A DNA stretch of 64,000 nucleotides from Typha latifolia (Eukaryota > Streptophyta > Magnoliopsida > Poales > Typhaceae), in the NCBI GenBank assembly GCA_019914945.1, contig CM034099.1:558001-622000 (forward strand). The letters run 5' to 3'. The translations under genes and the position numbers were made by a program. The first letter of the stretch is position 1; the number at the start of each line of letters is the position of its first letter. This document shows positions 1 to 15,700 of this stretch, in pieces. Below the pieces are notes generated by a model. That model made no database searches, was not told the DNA's origin, and saw only the letters and a program-made list of their open reading frames with translations.

Positions 1-237
1 CTAAAAGATTGGAACGGAATACTAAATCATTTTAAGTTCTCACACATGAATGAAAACAGAGAGATTAGCTATACAACAAAAATCATGAAACTACTGAGCT
101 CTGCGTTCAACAGCATATGAGGGAAAATTTGCATGGTAGTTTGGAAGCTTGTGTCATTTATAAGTGATCTTAAAAATTATATGAGCCATTTTTTATGCCA
201 GATATTGATATAAGAATGTTATAAAATTTCTTTCCAG

Positions 238-918
238 CTACGTGAGTATATTGATGACACGGAGGACTATATTAATATTCAGGTATCCCTTTCCAGAAAT
301 GCATATGGTTACTTGATAATATGTTGACAGAGAGGCCTATAACTAAACCTGCTGATAATTTGGTTTATGCAGCTTGACAACCATCGAAATCAGTTGATTC
401 AGGTAATAGTTCTGAAACTTTTCTTTTTTTTGGGCCATCTACTGTATAAGAATATGGGCGCTTTGTAACTTATTGGAAGATTTGCATCGTGCCAGTGATT
501 GTCTGTCCACTCTGCTGTGTTATGTTGTCTTAGTCAATCAGATATTATAAGATCTTTTGTTGAAGTGTGGAGTAAGTTTTCGGTCTAATATTCGTAAGTA
601 ATTTTCTTCTCCAATGTGGCAGTTGGAGCTGTTCTTGAGTTCAGGCACTATAAGCCTTTCACTGTACTCATTGTCTGCTGGAGTATTTGGAATGAATATA
701 CCGAACTCTTGGACTAAACACCATGGATATGTTTACAAATGGGTAACTGGCTACTCACCAGCAAACTTGGGCATGTTTTACGTCACAGTTATCGGTATCT
801 GGCTCACATTTTCTCTTCAACACCTGTGCAGGTGGCCCTTATCCCAGGGGTAGTATGTGCTTTTCTATTCATCCTGATTGTTGCATATGCTCGCCAGAAG
901 GGTCTTGTTGGATCTTAA
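238..918 (+). CDS. MRS2/MGT (CorA-type) magnesium transporter, 3' end only
   Basis: Four exons of the C-terminal end are visible: 238-282, 373-402, 623-742 and 832-918 (stop TAA 916-918). All introns are GT-AG and frame is kept. They encode the end of the cytosolic helix (LREYIDDTEDYINIQ, LDNHRNQLIQ), the first membrane helix, then the signature GMN at 689-697, the short loop, and the second membrane helix ending in ARQKGLVGS. GMN at the end of TM1 is the selectivity motif of CorA/MRS2 channels, which form pentamers that import Mg2+ across plasma, vacuolar, plastid or mitochondrial membranes. The N-terminal half lies left of the window, or in exons I could not place in 1-237, so localisation cannot be judged. 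Family identification is firm; the subfamily is not. It is followed by DRIP in the same direction. Confidence 0.9.
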
Positions 919-2416
919 TAGCTTGCTGAAGTCCATGCAGTTGAAAATCTGGAACGCAATCCTGCTTTGAAATGATACATTCAGTCATTGGTCTCCTTCG
1001 AGTATTCTTCTCAGAGTGAATGCTCTTTTCCCTTTGAAATCTACCTCATATGTCTGAGCATTGCGAATCCTGTTCACAACCTGATTCAAAAGTTTGCTTG
1101 ATGATTCCACACACGAACCTTTTATATTTATTGTGAATATTAACTCAGGATCAAGTTCTTCGACGAAGTCTAAAAAAAAAAGGTACAAAGATTACTATTT
1201 CTGATCCCGGAATTTATGTAATCTCTATGTACAATTCAGTTGCAGCGCTAAAGCTCAATTCTCCTATTGTGCTTGTGTTGCAGTCTTGCAGACCAGGATA
1301 AGATTTTTTTTTTTTAAATTTTATCTCGACTTTGCTTTGACCGTTGACCACTCCTAAAGCATTGTTGACAGCAACTGAGCAACACGGTCCAACTCCAAGG
1401 TGGGCCTAAGTACTTGGGCTTTGTTGCTCCCTGCTGAGCGGGGCCCCTTTAAGTACCAATCTAATGCTTATCCACAATTAATAGTCCTCTCCATTACATT
1501 TGTAACAGTTTGAGATAACAATCCTTGCAATATTAGGAATAATATTTCTTGTCAAGCTTGCTCTGTTGTTGCGTTTAAGAAGCAACAGTTTGTCCGAAAT
1601 TTTCAAAGAGATATAAAAACAGTTTGCGCCAAGAGAAGAAACCTTTTCTAGTTTATGTTGATGAGTTAAATAACAAACTCTATTCAATTAACTTCAGATC
1701 GACTTATCCTTATAGGGTATAATGGCATTATCGTCAAAATTAATTAATCGAAAAAATGTGCATCTTTGCAACTAGAACTAATCATTAGTAAATAGGTCAA
1801 ATAAAATTGCCGTTTGACACTAGTAACATCTAAAAAGCGGAAAAGAAAAAACTGAAAAAATAAATAAATAAATAAATATATATATATATATATATAAAAA
1901 GAACGCATATTTTGTAGGGAACCTCCGTAGTCTAACATGTGCATGTACGTACAAGATTAATGTAGTTGAATTTTCTACATCTAAAGAGCAATATGCCAAT
2001 ATACCGAGACCCTCAACTCTCAAAGCCACGTTGTTTTTTTTTCCCGCAAGCGAGAGAGCACGCCCAAAAGACCCCCCTTCTCCTTTCTTTCTCTCTCTTC
2101 TTCTCCCCTCGTCGTCGTCGTCTTCGACCTCTTCCAACTCCTCCTCCTCCTCCATAATCCTCTCCTCGCCCCCTCCATCTTCATCATTCCCCATCTCCAA
2201 ATTCAACCCTAACCCAATCCTACTCTTTTCCGCGTCTCGTCTCGTCTCACCTCTCCCCTGCCTTAAAGATTCCACCTTTCCTCGAATCGCTGCTCCCCTC
2301 GCCGCTTTCGACCCTTCCAATGCACGATATGGGCAGTTGAGTCGACGGAGAATCTCGTCACTCGGTGGTTTGAGCTGGTATTCGTCGCCCGAGTTGACTG
2401 GAGCAAGGCGACGGAG
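919..2416. other. Spacer between MRS2 3' end and DRIP
   Basis: It contains the presumed 3' UTR of the transporter and AT-rich spacer with a T-run at about 1302-1316 and a (TA)n run at 1876-1896. From about 2030 it becomes pyrimidine-rich (CTT/TCC/CGT repeats), which looks like the 5' leader of the DRIP gene. I see no coding exon. Confidence 0.5.
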
Positions 2417-5400
2417 ATGGCGGGGCCCTCGTCGCCGCGGACGCCGCCGCAGGTGGTGAGGGTGAGGAGGGAGCTCCTGTTCTCGCGCATGACGTGCCCC
2501 CTTTGCCATAAGCTCCTACGCGAGGCCACCACCATATCCGAGTGCCTCCATACGTGTGAGTCTCACTTCCTCCTCCTCCTCCTCCCTTCCATTGATTCTG
2601 TGATCTGGGTGCGTGTTTTCTTGATTTCTGATAGTTTTGTGGTGGGTTTCGGTATTTTGGACGTGGGTTCCTCGTGGTTTTAGGTTCCTTTGATTTGGGT
2701 CTTTCCTATTTCGCGGTGTTAGAATACAGCAGTCTCTATTGTGTGGATTCGTTGTCTGGATTGTATTCTTTAGCTCCTACCGGGTATGAGGTGTTATTTG
2801 TACGCAGACACGATAAAAATATGAAATTTTTACGTGATATTGGTTCGTTTCCGTTGCTTATTAGGCTAGAAGATCGACATACTTAAATGGAGGTTTGAGG
2901 ATACTCATTGGAAGGTTTATTTTGAGAAAATTGATCTCTTTTCTTAAGTTTTGTTGTTCGACTTGCAGTAAAGGGGTAGAAAAACACTAAGTGTGTGGTG
3001 AATGAATGTGTTAGGTGTTATTTTTTCTTATTATTTTTTTCTGCAGCATATCACCAATCACAAGATTTTAATTATTGTCTTTTTGAGAGTTTGTGCTATT
3101 TACTTTCGGCCAATCATCATCATGTTATTATAAATTAACCATCTTTGACGTTTATTCAGCAGTTTGCTTGGTTGAAGTTAGTTGGTGTTTCTGTTTTGAT
3201 CAGTTTCTATTGCAGTTGTTGTCTTCTTACTACAGAAATAAGTTGCAAAAACTAATGTTTTCATGATTTTCATGTGCTAATCTTGATGAATGAATGATAT
3301 TTAGAAATAGAGATCTTAAGGAATCTGTATATTAAAGACTAAGAATACAATTTCTTAACTGAGCATATTCTGTGCTTTCTGCATTTACTGTGTTGCATAA
3401 CTGAACTCCTTTATTACTTGAATTGTTTTTATGCCAGGATGCAGTGAATTTAGTTGATTATTATATCATAGAAAAAGATTGACTTTCTGGCTTTCAACCT
3501 TGCAAGCAGTTTGCAGGAAATGTATTTACGAGAAACTAACTGATGAGGAGGTAGACTGTTGCCCGATATGCAACATTGGTCTTGGTTGTGTTCCTCTGGA
3601 GAAGCTAAGGTTACCTTCTCATTGTCTGGCATTGATGTTCTTTTCGTTGATTATCTATTATATTATCATGAGTTGCAATGCAGGTATCATAATCTGGATA
3701 TTCGGGTGCAGATATATACTGTTCAGTATAAAAGGATAATCCAATCACTTTCACTAAGTTCTGCATACATGAGTAACTTTCACTATTTTTTTTTATGGGG
3801 CACTGTCATTTAAAAAGATGTAATTGAGAGTTTCTGACACATAATATTGGAACTTGCAAAGGTTAAGCTGATTTATCTGTATATGAATTTGAATATGTAC
3901 TTGTTATAACCTTTACCCGTACATTATATCTGGACATAATAATCATATTATGTTCCTTCAGAAGATCTGTAACATGAGGCATAGATGGAAAAAAGAAAAA
4001 ATATCTTTGACTCTTTAAGCAGCACATGGATATTGCTTTCATCTCTCCTACAGATGCAATTTGCAGAATGTTTAGTTCATTGCCCTTGTGGTATTTAACA
4101 CATGTTTTATTGCATGCAGACCTGATCACAACATGCAAGATATTAGGGCTAAGATATTTCCTTTCAAAAGTAGAAAGGTTAATATTCCTGAAGCTCCTTC
4201 TGTTCCATTGCCTGTCAGAAGAAAGGAAAGATCTCTTTCTTCATTGGTTGTCAGTGCTCCTAGAGTAGCAACGCAAACTGGCTTCACAGGAAGGCGAACT
4301 AAAGCTGCTAGAAGGGCTGCTGCCTCACGTGGAGCCTCTTCTTCCATGAATGAGTTCATAAAGGAGGAAAATAATGTCAAAGATCGAGATGAAAAGACAA
4401 GTTCACCAATGATTTTGACAAGGATGAGTCACAGAAAAGTACAGGTAGAGAAAATAAAACAAAATCACCAGTTTCTTCATGCCTGTGAGAGGTCTCTATT
4501 TAGACAACTGTTGTTGTGAAGTCATCCTATTGGCTGCCCTTAGTTGGACTTGTATTTGAAGCTCCTTTCATGGTGAATGTTAATTGATCCTTTGTTTATG
4601 CAGAATAATTTGGATGCAGAAACATCTAATAACGCATCAAAGGAAGAAGCAGATAATGGCAGAGAGTCGTTTTTGGATAAGGCAGAGCTCTGGAAACCTC
4701 TAACTTGTCTGGTTGAGGCTGCGAATAGAACAAAAGCTCTTAGGTCCAGCCCACAAAGACTCATTATTAAGGAAGAGAAAATCAATAACGCTGATAATGA
4801 ACCATTTTTTCCTAAAACCAAGTGCAAGGAACATCTGCATAAATACAAAGCTCAAGAAGAGAAAAATGGCAGTGCTTCCATGCCTCCCGCATCAGCCAAA
4901 GCTAGGAAATTGAATGGAACTAGTCGTAGAAAGAAAGACATTGGAACTTCTGCTCGAGCCCTACTTGATGCTGCAAGCACTCTGCGTCATTGGAGAACAT
5001 GTCCAATTTGGTTCTCGTTAGTTGCTTCTCCTAACCTGTAAGTATCTCTTTCTTCTTCTGTTTGTAATGGTGAGTTCCACGGAAAGTTTCTATATTATGA
5101 TTCTAAGTTAATTGCAAACTGGTCAGGGAAACAGGTGGCCAATTGGCTCAGTTACCTGCCAATTACCTGAGGATCAAGTGAGTTTGCTTTCTCCCACTAT
5201 ATGAGTTACATAATCATAATCATAATCATAATCATAATCATATCAAGATGATTCTCTCAATATTCGCACTCTTTTTTGCTAGTTATTTTCAGAAAAATCG
5301 GAATATCAAATATCTTTGTTTCATTTTAAGTGGCTAATTTCTGAAACGTAGTGATCTAATAATTAGTACCATGAAGCCTAAGGCAGTCAGAACAGTAGGA

Positions 5401-6999
5401 GTTGTGCAATATTGCACATGAAATGTATAATGGAACAGGTAGCTCCGTACTTTGCTTCAGAAGGTAAAAGATAGAGAGAACTCTTGCTGAAATCTATCAG
5501 CACTGACCAAACAATTATAGGTGCTAAGGTTGTTAATTGAAATGGCTAACTAATAATTGCCTTTGAACAAGTTCTGAATTATTGGTGGAGTAGCCAGTGG
5601 AGTCCAGCATTAAATGGAAAGATGGCTCATATGTGTTACAGCTTGTTAAATGATATAGGCACATGCTTTACTTGCATATCGTTCTGCTTTTTGGCGGCAT
5701 TTTTGAAGTTATAATATTTGCCTATAATTCTGTCTTTACCATGGTTCCATCACAATTTAATTCTATGATGTAAGAAATGATCACATGCTTGTACTTCTAA
5801 GATGCAAAATATTATGTTAATAATGAGAATGTTTGGAGAAAAAAGTGTTTAGATGATCATCTCTATTTTTAAGTGATTAAAATATATATATCTATGATCA
5901 CTTGTTCCCATCTGATATCATTAAACTTACTATTCTTCTTCTTCCATGCCTCAGAGATGGTACTCTACCTGTTTCTTCCATCCAGAAGTATCTTGCAAAG
6001 AGACTTGATCTTGCAAGTGAAAATGAGGTGCATTCTCAATAACTATCAGAGATGTGTATCCATTGCTTATTTTGATTGCATCGCTAACATAATAGGTGTT
6101 TGGTATTAATTGTCTTATAGTTACTAAATTCCTTTTCAATTTTGAGACCTACGCTTTTCAGATATCACTTGCTAGTTATGTTAGCATAGCATGAATCTAA
6201 TATATCCAAAGATCGAGTCCTTGACCATGCATGAAAGGCCCAACAGTGCTGATTGTGAGCAAGCACATCAGGTTAATCTCTGAATTTTGACAATAAAGCA
6301 GTGAGACTCAGCTTGTTTCTTCATCCGCATGATCTTAAGGTGCAATAAAAAGGCACAACCATTTAAGTTATTTTGATTCTTTTCGACTGTATGTACTTTT
6401 GATCTTCTAAAATTAGGACACGGTATTGAAGGACTTTGATGATTTAGAATTCTATAAGATTATCAATTTTGAGCTATCTTTCAATGGACAACTCTTCCTC
6501 CATATTTTGTTGGTGCTGGAGTGGTCATAGCAAGAATAGATTAAATTGTAAAGTAAAATGACTGTTCTTATCTAGGCATCTGCCCTACACCACCAGAAGG
6601 AGATCCAGAACAAGTAGTGATTAGTTTTGGATAAGAAAAAAAAAAGTTCTGGTGGTAAATTTGAAGTCTTCTCTTCTTCATCTCATGATATTATTGTTAT
6701 CACTCAAAAAAGCTTGTGGCGATACTTCTTGATTCATGTACTGGATTTGTACTAGTGCAGAAATGCAACATGCTTATACTCACATGATTAGTTGACCTTC
6801 TCTCATCCAAGCTTTTATTATATAACAGGTAGAAATCATGTGCCAAGGTCAGCCAATGAGCCCCAACATGAGCCTACACAGCTTAGTTGATTTGTGGCTC
6901 AAAACAGAATCGTCCAACAAAATCGAGGGATTTGTGGGCTCATCAGGGAAGGACTTTGTCACAGTGCTAACCTATCGGCGCAAAATTTCAGCTCCTTGA
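2417..6999 (+). CDS. DRIP: DRIP-type RING E3 ubiquitin ligase (DREB2A-interacting protein), complete
   Basis: Seven exons, all GT-AG, frame kept throughout: 2417-2555, 3510-3609, 4120-4444, 4604-5037, 5127-5177, 5955-6027, 6829-6999, giving 430 residues, the usual DRIP length. A C3HC4 RING lies near the N terminus: C27, C30, C43, H45, C48, C51, C64, C67. The exon 1/2 junction falls inside the RING (ECLHT/FCRKC). The middle is basic and low-complexity (RRTKAARRAAASRG). The C terminus (ETGGQLAQLPANYLRIKDGT, then VEIMCQGQPMSP and LHSLVDLWL) is the RAWUL ubiquitin-like fold found in DRIP and polycomb RING proteins. In Arabidopsis DRIP1/2 are nuclear ligases that ubiquitinate DREB2A and restrain drought responses; that role here is by homology. 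The start is the first ATG that leaves the RING intact and sits in a GC-rich exon. Confidence 0.93.
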
Positions 7000-7611
7000 G
7001 GAAACTCAAAGCTTTCAACAACTCTCCTCTCCAACGACGAGGATCTCAGAACTATAAATGTCCATCACTAGGCCATTGTGTGATCATTGTGAAAGTAATG
7101 TATGTTTATCAAATAAATGATTTGGTAGCTAGTTAGCTACAGCAGTTGTTCTCCTCGTTTTTTTTTTTTTTTTTTAAATTTCTTTTCCTTCATTAGCAAT
7201 GAGTTGTCTTCTTCTCTAGGCTTTGCGAGGTTTCTTCTCTCAATTGACTCAATTTTTTTCTCCTCTGCTTTGCATTAGTTATAAAGTTATATGTTTCGTT
7301 TAGCCATGTATTGTCTTTGTCTTTGTCTTTGTTTGTCCTCCATTTTTCCAATCTCACCCACGAGAGTTGACCATTTTAGAGAAATTCTTATCCTTCTTTC
7401 CAGTTAAGAAGTTTGATGCTTTCTATTGAACATCATATTTTTTTTAGGATCTATCATTTCGAATGTATAATAATATATCATGTCATTCTACGCCATCAAA
7501 ATCCTCTTCACCATCTACAGCTGCAAGTATTAAATCCCTATCAAAGTATTTACAAAGAACATGATAAGTAATAAACACAAACAAGAACCATGATTATATT
7601 AAATTTGCCTA
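7000..7611. other. Convergent 3' flanks of DRIP and PRA1
   Basis: The region holds 3' UTR-like sequence of two convergent genes and a T-run at about 7160-7176. No further gene is seen. Confidence 0.5.
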
Positions 7612-8256
7612 TCAAACCGCCCTAATGTAAGTCGGCAATATCGGAGCACCACCCGCCGATATCAAACCAGCATTAACCGCATCCATCTCACCCAGGAACA
7701 AATCCTCCGTACTCCTAAACACAGCATGCAATCCAACCAAACCAACCCCGAGAGTAACCGATCCGATCAAATTCCACCCCACCTCCGTGAGGAAGACGAC
7801 GACGACGGTGGCGGCGGAGAGGACCGAGAGGACGGCGCCGTCGTCGACGACCCGGTTGAAGAGTATGAGGGGTCCTTCCCGCGAGAGGTAGAGGAAGAAC
7901 CACGCGGCGAAGAGGGCGGCGATGGCGAGGAAGGTGGAAGGTTGGGAGAGGAGGCAGAGGAGGAGGACGAGGAGGACGGCGATGGCGTAGTTGGCGCGGA
8001 AGTAGGCGAAGTTGCGGCGGAGGCGGGTGGCGGTGTCGGAGGTGGTGTCAGGGAGGGAGAAGGCCGCGGGGTCGAAAAGCTCCGACGAGGGGCGACGGGC
8101 GGCCATTAAGGTTTCGAGGTGGCCCTTGATGCGGGAGACGAGATCGGCGAATCGGGAGTCTGCCGGATAGGAAGACCGTGGTGGAGGTGGCACCGGCGGT
8201 TGATTGGGGTAGATCGCGCCGTACCCGGCCGGCGACGAGGTGGTAGGGTTCCACAT
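7612..8256 (-). CDS. PRA1-family membrane-trafficking protein (PRA1.F/E-like)
   Basis: One uninterrupted exon of 214 residues, normal for plant PRA1 proteins, which are typically intronless. A proline-rich N terminus (PNQPPVPPPPRSSYP) is followed by the PRA1 core: RPSSELFDPAAFSLP, RRNFAYFRANYAIAVL, two pairs of hydrophobic segments (about residues 91-125 and 140-180) and FRSTEDLFLGE. PRA1 proteins are small endomembrane proteins that act as Rab receptors and GDI displacement factors in ER/Golgi vesicle transport. The family call is secure; the F/E assignment is a judgement from the YFRANYA region. The coding sequence is very GC-rich against an AT-rich background. It is convergent with DRIP and head-to-tail with the GABA transporter upstream. 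Confidence 0.93.
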   Translation of the reverse strand: MWNPTTSSPAGYGAIYPNQPPVPPPPRSSYPADSRFADLVSRIKGHLETLMAARRPSSELFDPAAFSLPDTTSDTATRLRRNFAYFRANYAIAVLLVLLLCLLSQPSTFLAIAALFAAWFFLYLSREGPLILFNRVVDDGAVLSVLSAATVVVVFLTEVGWNLIGSVTLGVGLVGLHAVFRSTEDLFLGEMDAVNAGLISAGGAPILPTYIRAV

Positions 8257-8651
8257 GTGGAAATCTAAGCCTAGAGCTCAAGAAGGGAGAGGGGAGAGGG
8301 GAGAGAGGAGAGCTGAGGAGGGAGAAACGGCGACTCGAGGAGGGAGAAGTCGACGAAGAAAAGCAAATGAGATGGGAGCATCGGACGGTCCAGAATGATC
8401 AACAGCGGAAAACATACCGCAAAAAGGAAAGCGACACCTCCTTTTCTTTTGGACGAGGTTTGTGGGAGGGTGACGTGTCAAAATGCCCTTTTAGATGTAA
8501 TCAAGAAACAAAAAAATAAAAAAAAAATTAGCATACCAAATAGCTGGATTTCCCTTTCAGCATTAGAGTTCCAATAATAAGCTCTCTTTTTAAAATAAAA
8601 TAAAAATAATATATATATATATATATATATAAATAAGAAGTTTGAGAATTA
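8257..8651. promoter_or_regulatory. Compact PRA1 upstream region with (AT)n repeat
   Basis: Only 395 bp separate the PRA1 start from the stop codon of the GABA transporter behind it, so the PRA1 promoter and the 3' UTR of the neighbour share this interval. It includes purine-rich leader sequence at 8280-8345 and an (AT)n tract at about 8608-8631. No clear TATA box stands out apart from the AT tract. Confidence 0.4.
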
Positions 8652-11807
<3,156 letters not shown>

Positions 11808-12640
11808 CGCATCCGTTTGTTACTCTGAGTGGCATAGAATGACACTGCGCCATTTTGCATCTTTCCGTGAGCTATCCAAGGTGTTGACTTCAATCAAAAC
11901 TGACATCAAAATCATTGTCTATTTGTAGGCTTGTAGCCCAGTTTTTTAGGATCCAGCCCAATTAACTTTCGGGCCCACCGTAGTATCTAAAATAAGATCT
12001 TATATCATTAGCTCTTCAATAATGCGAGGCTTTAATAAATGATTAATATGTAGATTAGAGAATAGTATCTTCTGAATTAATATTTTTCAGATATAAGCTA
12101 GACGGAGTATACTACACTGGTATAAATCTTATGTTGGATATCATGTGTCATCTTTAAAGCCCGTAGCTTGTTTCATTCATTCCTATGGATTTTACAAGCT
12201 TAATACATAATAAAAAGGAGAGATATATTGAAATTAGTCTCACTACTGGCACAATAAGAAGAAATAAGCATCCAACTCATAGGATGTAAACTATCAAACT
12301 GTCAACGTGTTGCATCTTGATATGCTTAAAAACGCCAACTGTCAACTAGCTGTCTAATTCTTAATGCCCTTTGTGTATATATTTACACTGTTACGTGCAT
12401 CTGAATGCAAAAATCAAATTGGTTGCTATCAATTGTGTGTTACATAAATTAAGAGTTGGGTTAAATTATATAATTACGTAAATCTTCTACTTTAATGTCT
12501 ATAATATAGAAATGTTAGAAGGAGGGGTTGGCCACAAGCCCACAACCCAATTGTTTACGCTTGACATCACTCATCACGCAATCATGACGCGATCATGAAA
12601 TCGGCTATCTATTTCCTCACGTGTTTATAATTCCACTTGA
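11808..12640. other. GAT upstream region up to the LINE insertion
   Basis: AT-rich sequence beyond the GAT start codon. It should hold the GAT promoter (minus orientation). No other gene is visible. Confidence 0.4.
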
Positions 12641-12653
12641 ACTCCCGGTGTGT
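12641..12653. repeat. Target-site duplication, LINE 3' side
   Basis: The 13-mer ACTCCCGGTGTGT here is identical to 18905-18917. The two copies bracket the LINE exactly and lie next to its poly(A) tail and its 5' end. Confidence 0.9.
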
Positions 12654-12728
12654 GTGTTTTTTTTTTTTTTTTTTTGTGTGTGTGAAATTGAGCTATAATT
12701 AGCTATTAATAAATGACAGCCGTGGGCT

Positions 12729-15700
12729 CTACCCCACAGCGCCCAAGTCATACAACTCTTGAGGGATTGGTTCCCCGGCTCGCAACATGCCGGGCCGGGT
12801 TGAGGCCAATCCTCTCACTGCGGCCCAGTCGGCCATCCTGTTACCGCTCCTCCTAACATGGCTCACAGTAAACTCCACTAACCCATTCATATGGGTTTTA
12901 CAATCGCGAATAAGACTACTAATCTGCCAAGGACATGCCCTCATCTCCTTCACTATCATCACCAGCAGCTCGGAGTCTAATTCCATCTCCACTGGCTGCT
13001 CCGCCTCCAGCAGCCTCAGACCCATACGGAGGGCCCAGGCTTCAGCGAACAGGGCCGACACCGCCGGCGCTGGTTCCCATCTGGCTGTTACTATCTGTCC
13101 CCTATCATCTCTGATGACTGCCCCCGCTCCTGCTTGGCACGCTCCCGCCTGGAAAGCACCGTCAGTATTCAGTTTCACCCAGCCCTGTCTTGGTCTGCGC
13201 CACTCAACTTGCGTTGGTCTTCCCACCAGAGTCTTTGCTGTCTTCACCGTCGCGTACTCGTTAGTCATGACCAGGCATCGTCTCGCCACTCCGGCTGCAC
13301 CCTCCACGCTCTCACCAAACGCTACTCTATTTCGCTGCTTCCAAATACCCCAGCACGTGGTCGCTATTAGCGCCCTGACATAATCGTCGCCAACATTCCT
13401 CTTCCCCCACGCGGTTACTATCCAGTCCGGGTTCACTGAGGCACATATCTCCTCAGCCTCCGGAATTGCCGTGCCCACCTCGGCCCACACCTCTTTGCTG
13501 TATCGGCAATCGTAGAACACGTGGTCGCTGGTCTCACTAAACAATCCACAAAAACTACATCTATCTTCTCCACCTACTCGAATAGCATGCATCATCTCTT
13601 TTGTAGGTAGTCTGCCCCATAGAAGTTTCCAAACGAAAGTTTGTATTCTTGGTGCCACCTTTAGCTTCCACAGTTCCCACCATCCAGGCCACACTTCACC
13701 CTCAGTAGGCTTAAGAAAATGATAAATAGATGAAGCCTTCGGAATCCCTAGTGTGTGAGGCCACCAGATCCACGTGTCCTTGACTCCCGCGATGGCCATG
13801 GCTGTGCTAGCGATCTCAAAGGCCAACTCCACCCCAGCCGCAGCCACGAGGTTGTGCCCGTTGTTCACTCTGCTCCTAAGCACCTCCGCCACTAGAAGAT
13901 CCGTGCGCAGTAGGTCCTGGTGCATGATACGCGGTTGCCACCTCCATGGCACCGCCGATGTCCACGGATCGTCCGCAGCAGCCGACTCGTTCCCATCACC
14001 AATCAGCTTCCTGCAGCCCATTCTGATATCTCGCGCAGTCTTATATAGGACATTCCAGATCCCCGACGCCCTTCTCCAGGAACCCTGCTGCCAAGGGTGC
14101 AGGCCACCGTACTTTTCCTTCATAACTCTGATCCATATTGCGTTCTCCCCGTTAAGCAGGCGGAACACCTGCTTACCGAGCAGACTGGTTCTGGATAGTT
14201 TCAACCTGCGTATACCCAGGCCTCCCTCCCGCTTAGGCATTGTCACCTTTTCCCAGCTAACCAGGTGCATTCCTCGGCTACTACCTTTGCCCCATAGAAA
14301 AGCTCTCGCCACCTTGTTGATCGACTCCAGTACCGTCTCTGGCACCCATGAACAGCTCATCCAGTAGATAGGAATTGCCAACAAGGTGTCTTGGAGCAAG
14401 GTTAGTCTACCTGCAAAAGAGAGGCTATTGCGTTTCCATCCAGCAAGCTTCTTGGTCACTCGCTCCACCAGCCATTTGTGTTCCCGAACCGTGACACGCT
14501 TACCTGATATAGGTACACCCAGGTATCTGAACGGCAGCCTCGCGCCCGGCATCCCGGTGAGGTTGCTGATGTGGTCAGCTGCCTCCTTCTCCATCCAATC
14601 AGGTAGGAACAGTTCTGACTTTGCTGGGTTCACCTTTTGGTTTGTTATTGCCGAGTATATATCCAAGCATTCCTTAATGGCTTCCACATTCCCCCCCGAC
14701 GCCTCCGCCGTTATCAGCAGGCCATCTGCGTAAAGTAGGTGAGACAGGTGAGCCTCCCCCACCCGATATCCCTGCAGCTGGCCTCGGGCCATTCGCTCGT
14801 TGAGCAAGCTCGTTAGCACTTGCGAAACTAGAATGAACAGATACGGGGAGAGCGGGTCTCCTTGTCTCAGTCCGCAGTGGGGTGTAAACCACTTGGTCGG
14901 CGAACCATTCACCAGGATGGCGAATTTAGGCGATTTGATGCACGCGTTGATCCATCGGCACCATTTGGCCGGAAAACCCATGGCACCGAGAACACCTAGG
15001 ACAGCCGGCCAGCTCACCCTGTCGTATGCTTTCTCCATGTCTAGTTTGAGCATCATCAGAGGATGTCGGTGTGTATCAGTGACCAACGAATGCGCTATCT
15101 CCTGGGCTGCCAATATATTATCGAATATATTCCTGCCTCTAACGAAAGCCACCTGTTCCTGATCCACTAGCCGTGGCAGAAGACCCCGCAGTCTGTTCAC
15201 CAGCACCTTGGCGATGACCTTGTACGCCATGTTGCACAAAGAGATCGGCCGGTAGTCTCGCACCGTGTTCGGTTTATCCACCTTTGGAATTAGGGTTATA
15301 AAGGTTCGCCCCCATTGCTGTGGTAGTCTCTCCTTCTCGAAGAAGTATTTGACTGCATCACATAGGTCTGCACCCATCTCCTGCCAGTGCGTCAGGTAGA
15401 CTTCAACCTGTAAGCCGTCCGGCCCCGGTGCTTTCCCCTTCGGCATGCTTCGTAGCGCTTCGAAGATCTCTCCGTTGTCCACTAGCTTCAGCAGGCCCAG
15501 CCGGTCCTCATTGGGTATTTCTGGCAACTCCATCCCCTCCGGTAGTGCCCACCTCTCCTCCTTGGCTGGTCCCCAAAGCTCCTCGTAATGGTCGAGAAAC
15601 TCTTTGGTGATACGCTCTTGGTCCAAAATCAATTCACCTTCCTTAGACATGATTTGCTTGATCTTGTTCCGACGTCCCCGTAAAGTGGCCGTGAGGTGGA

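Noticed and set aside
7726..8109. 127-codon acidic frame (Glu/Asp/Gly-rich) on the plus strand
   Set aside because: It is the antisense shadow of the GC-rich PRA1 exon; its composition follows from the complementary codons.
12787..14733. Several long plus-strand frames inside the LINE
   Set aside because: They are antisense to ORF2, lack known domains and arise from its GC-rich codons.
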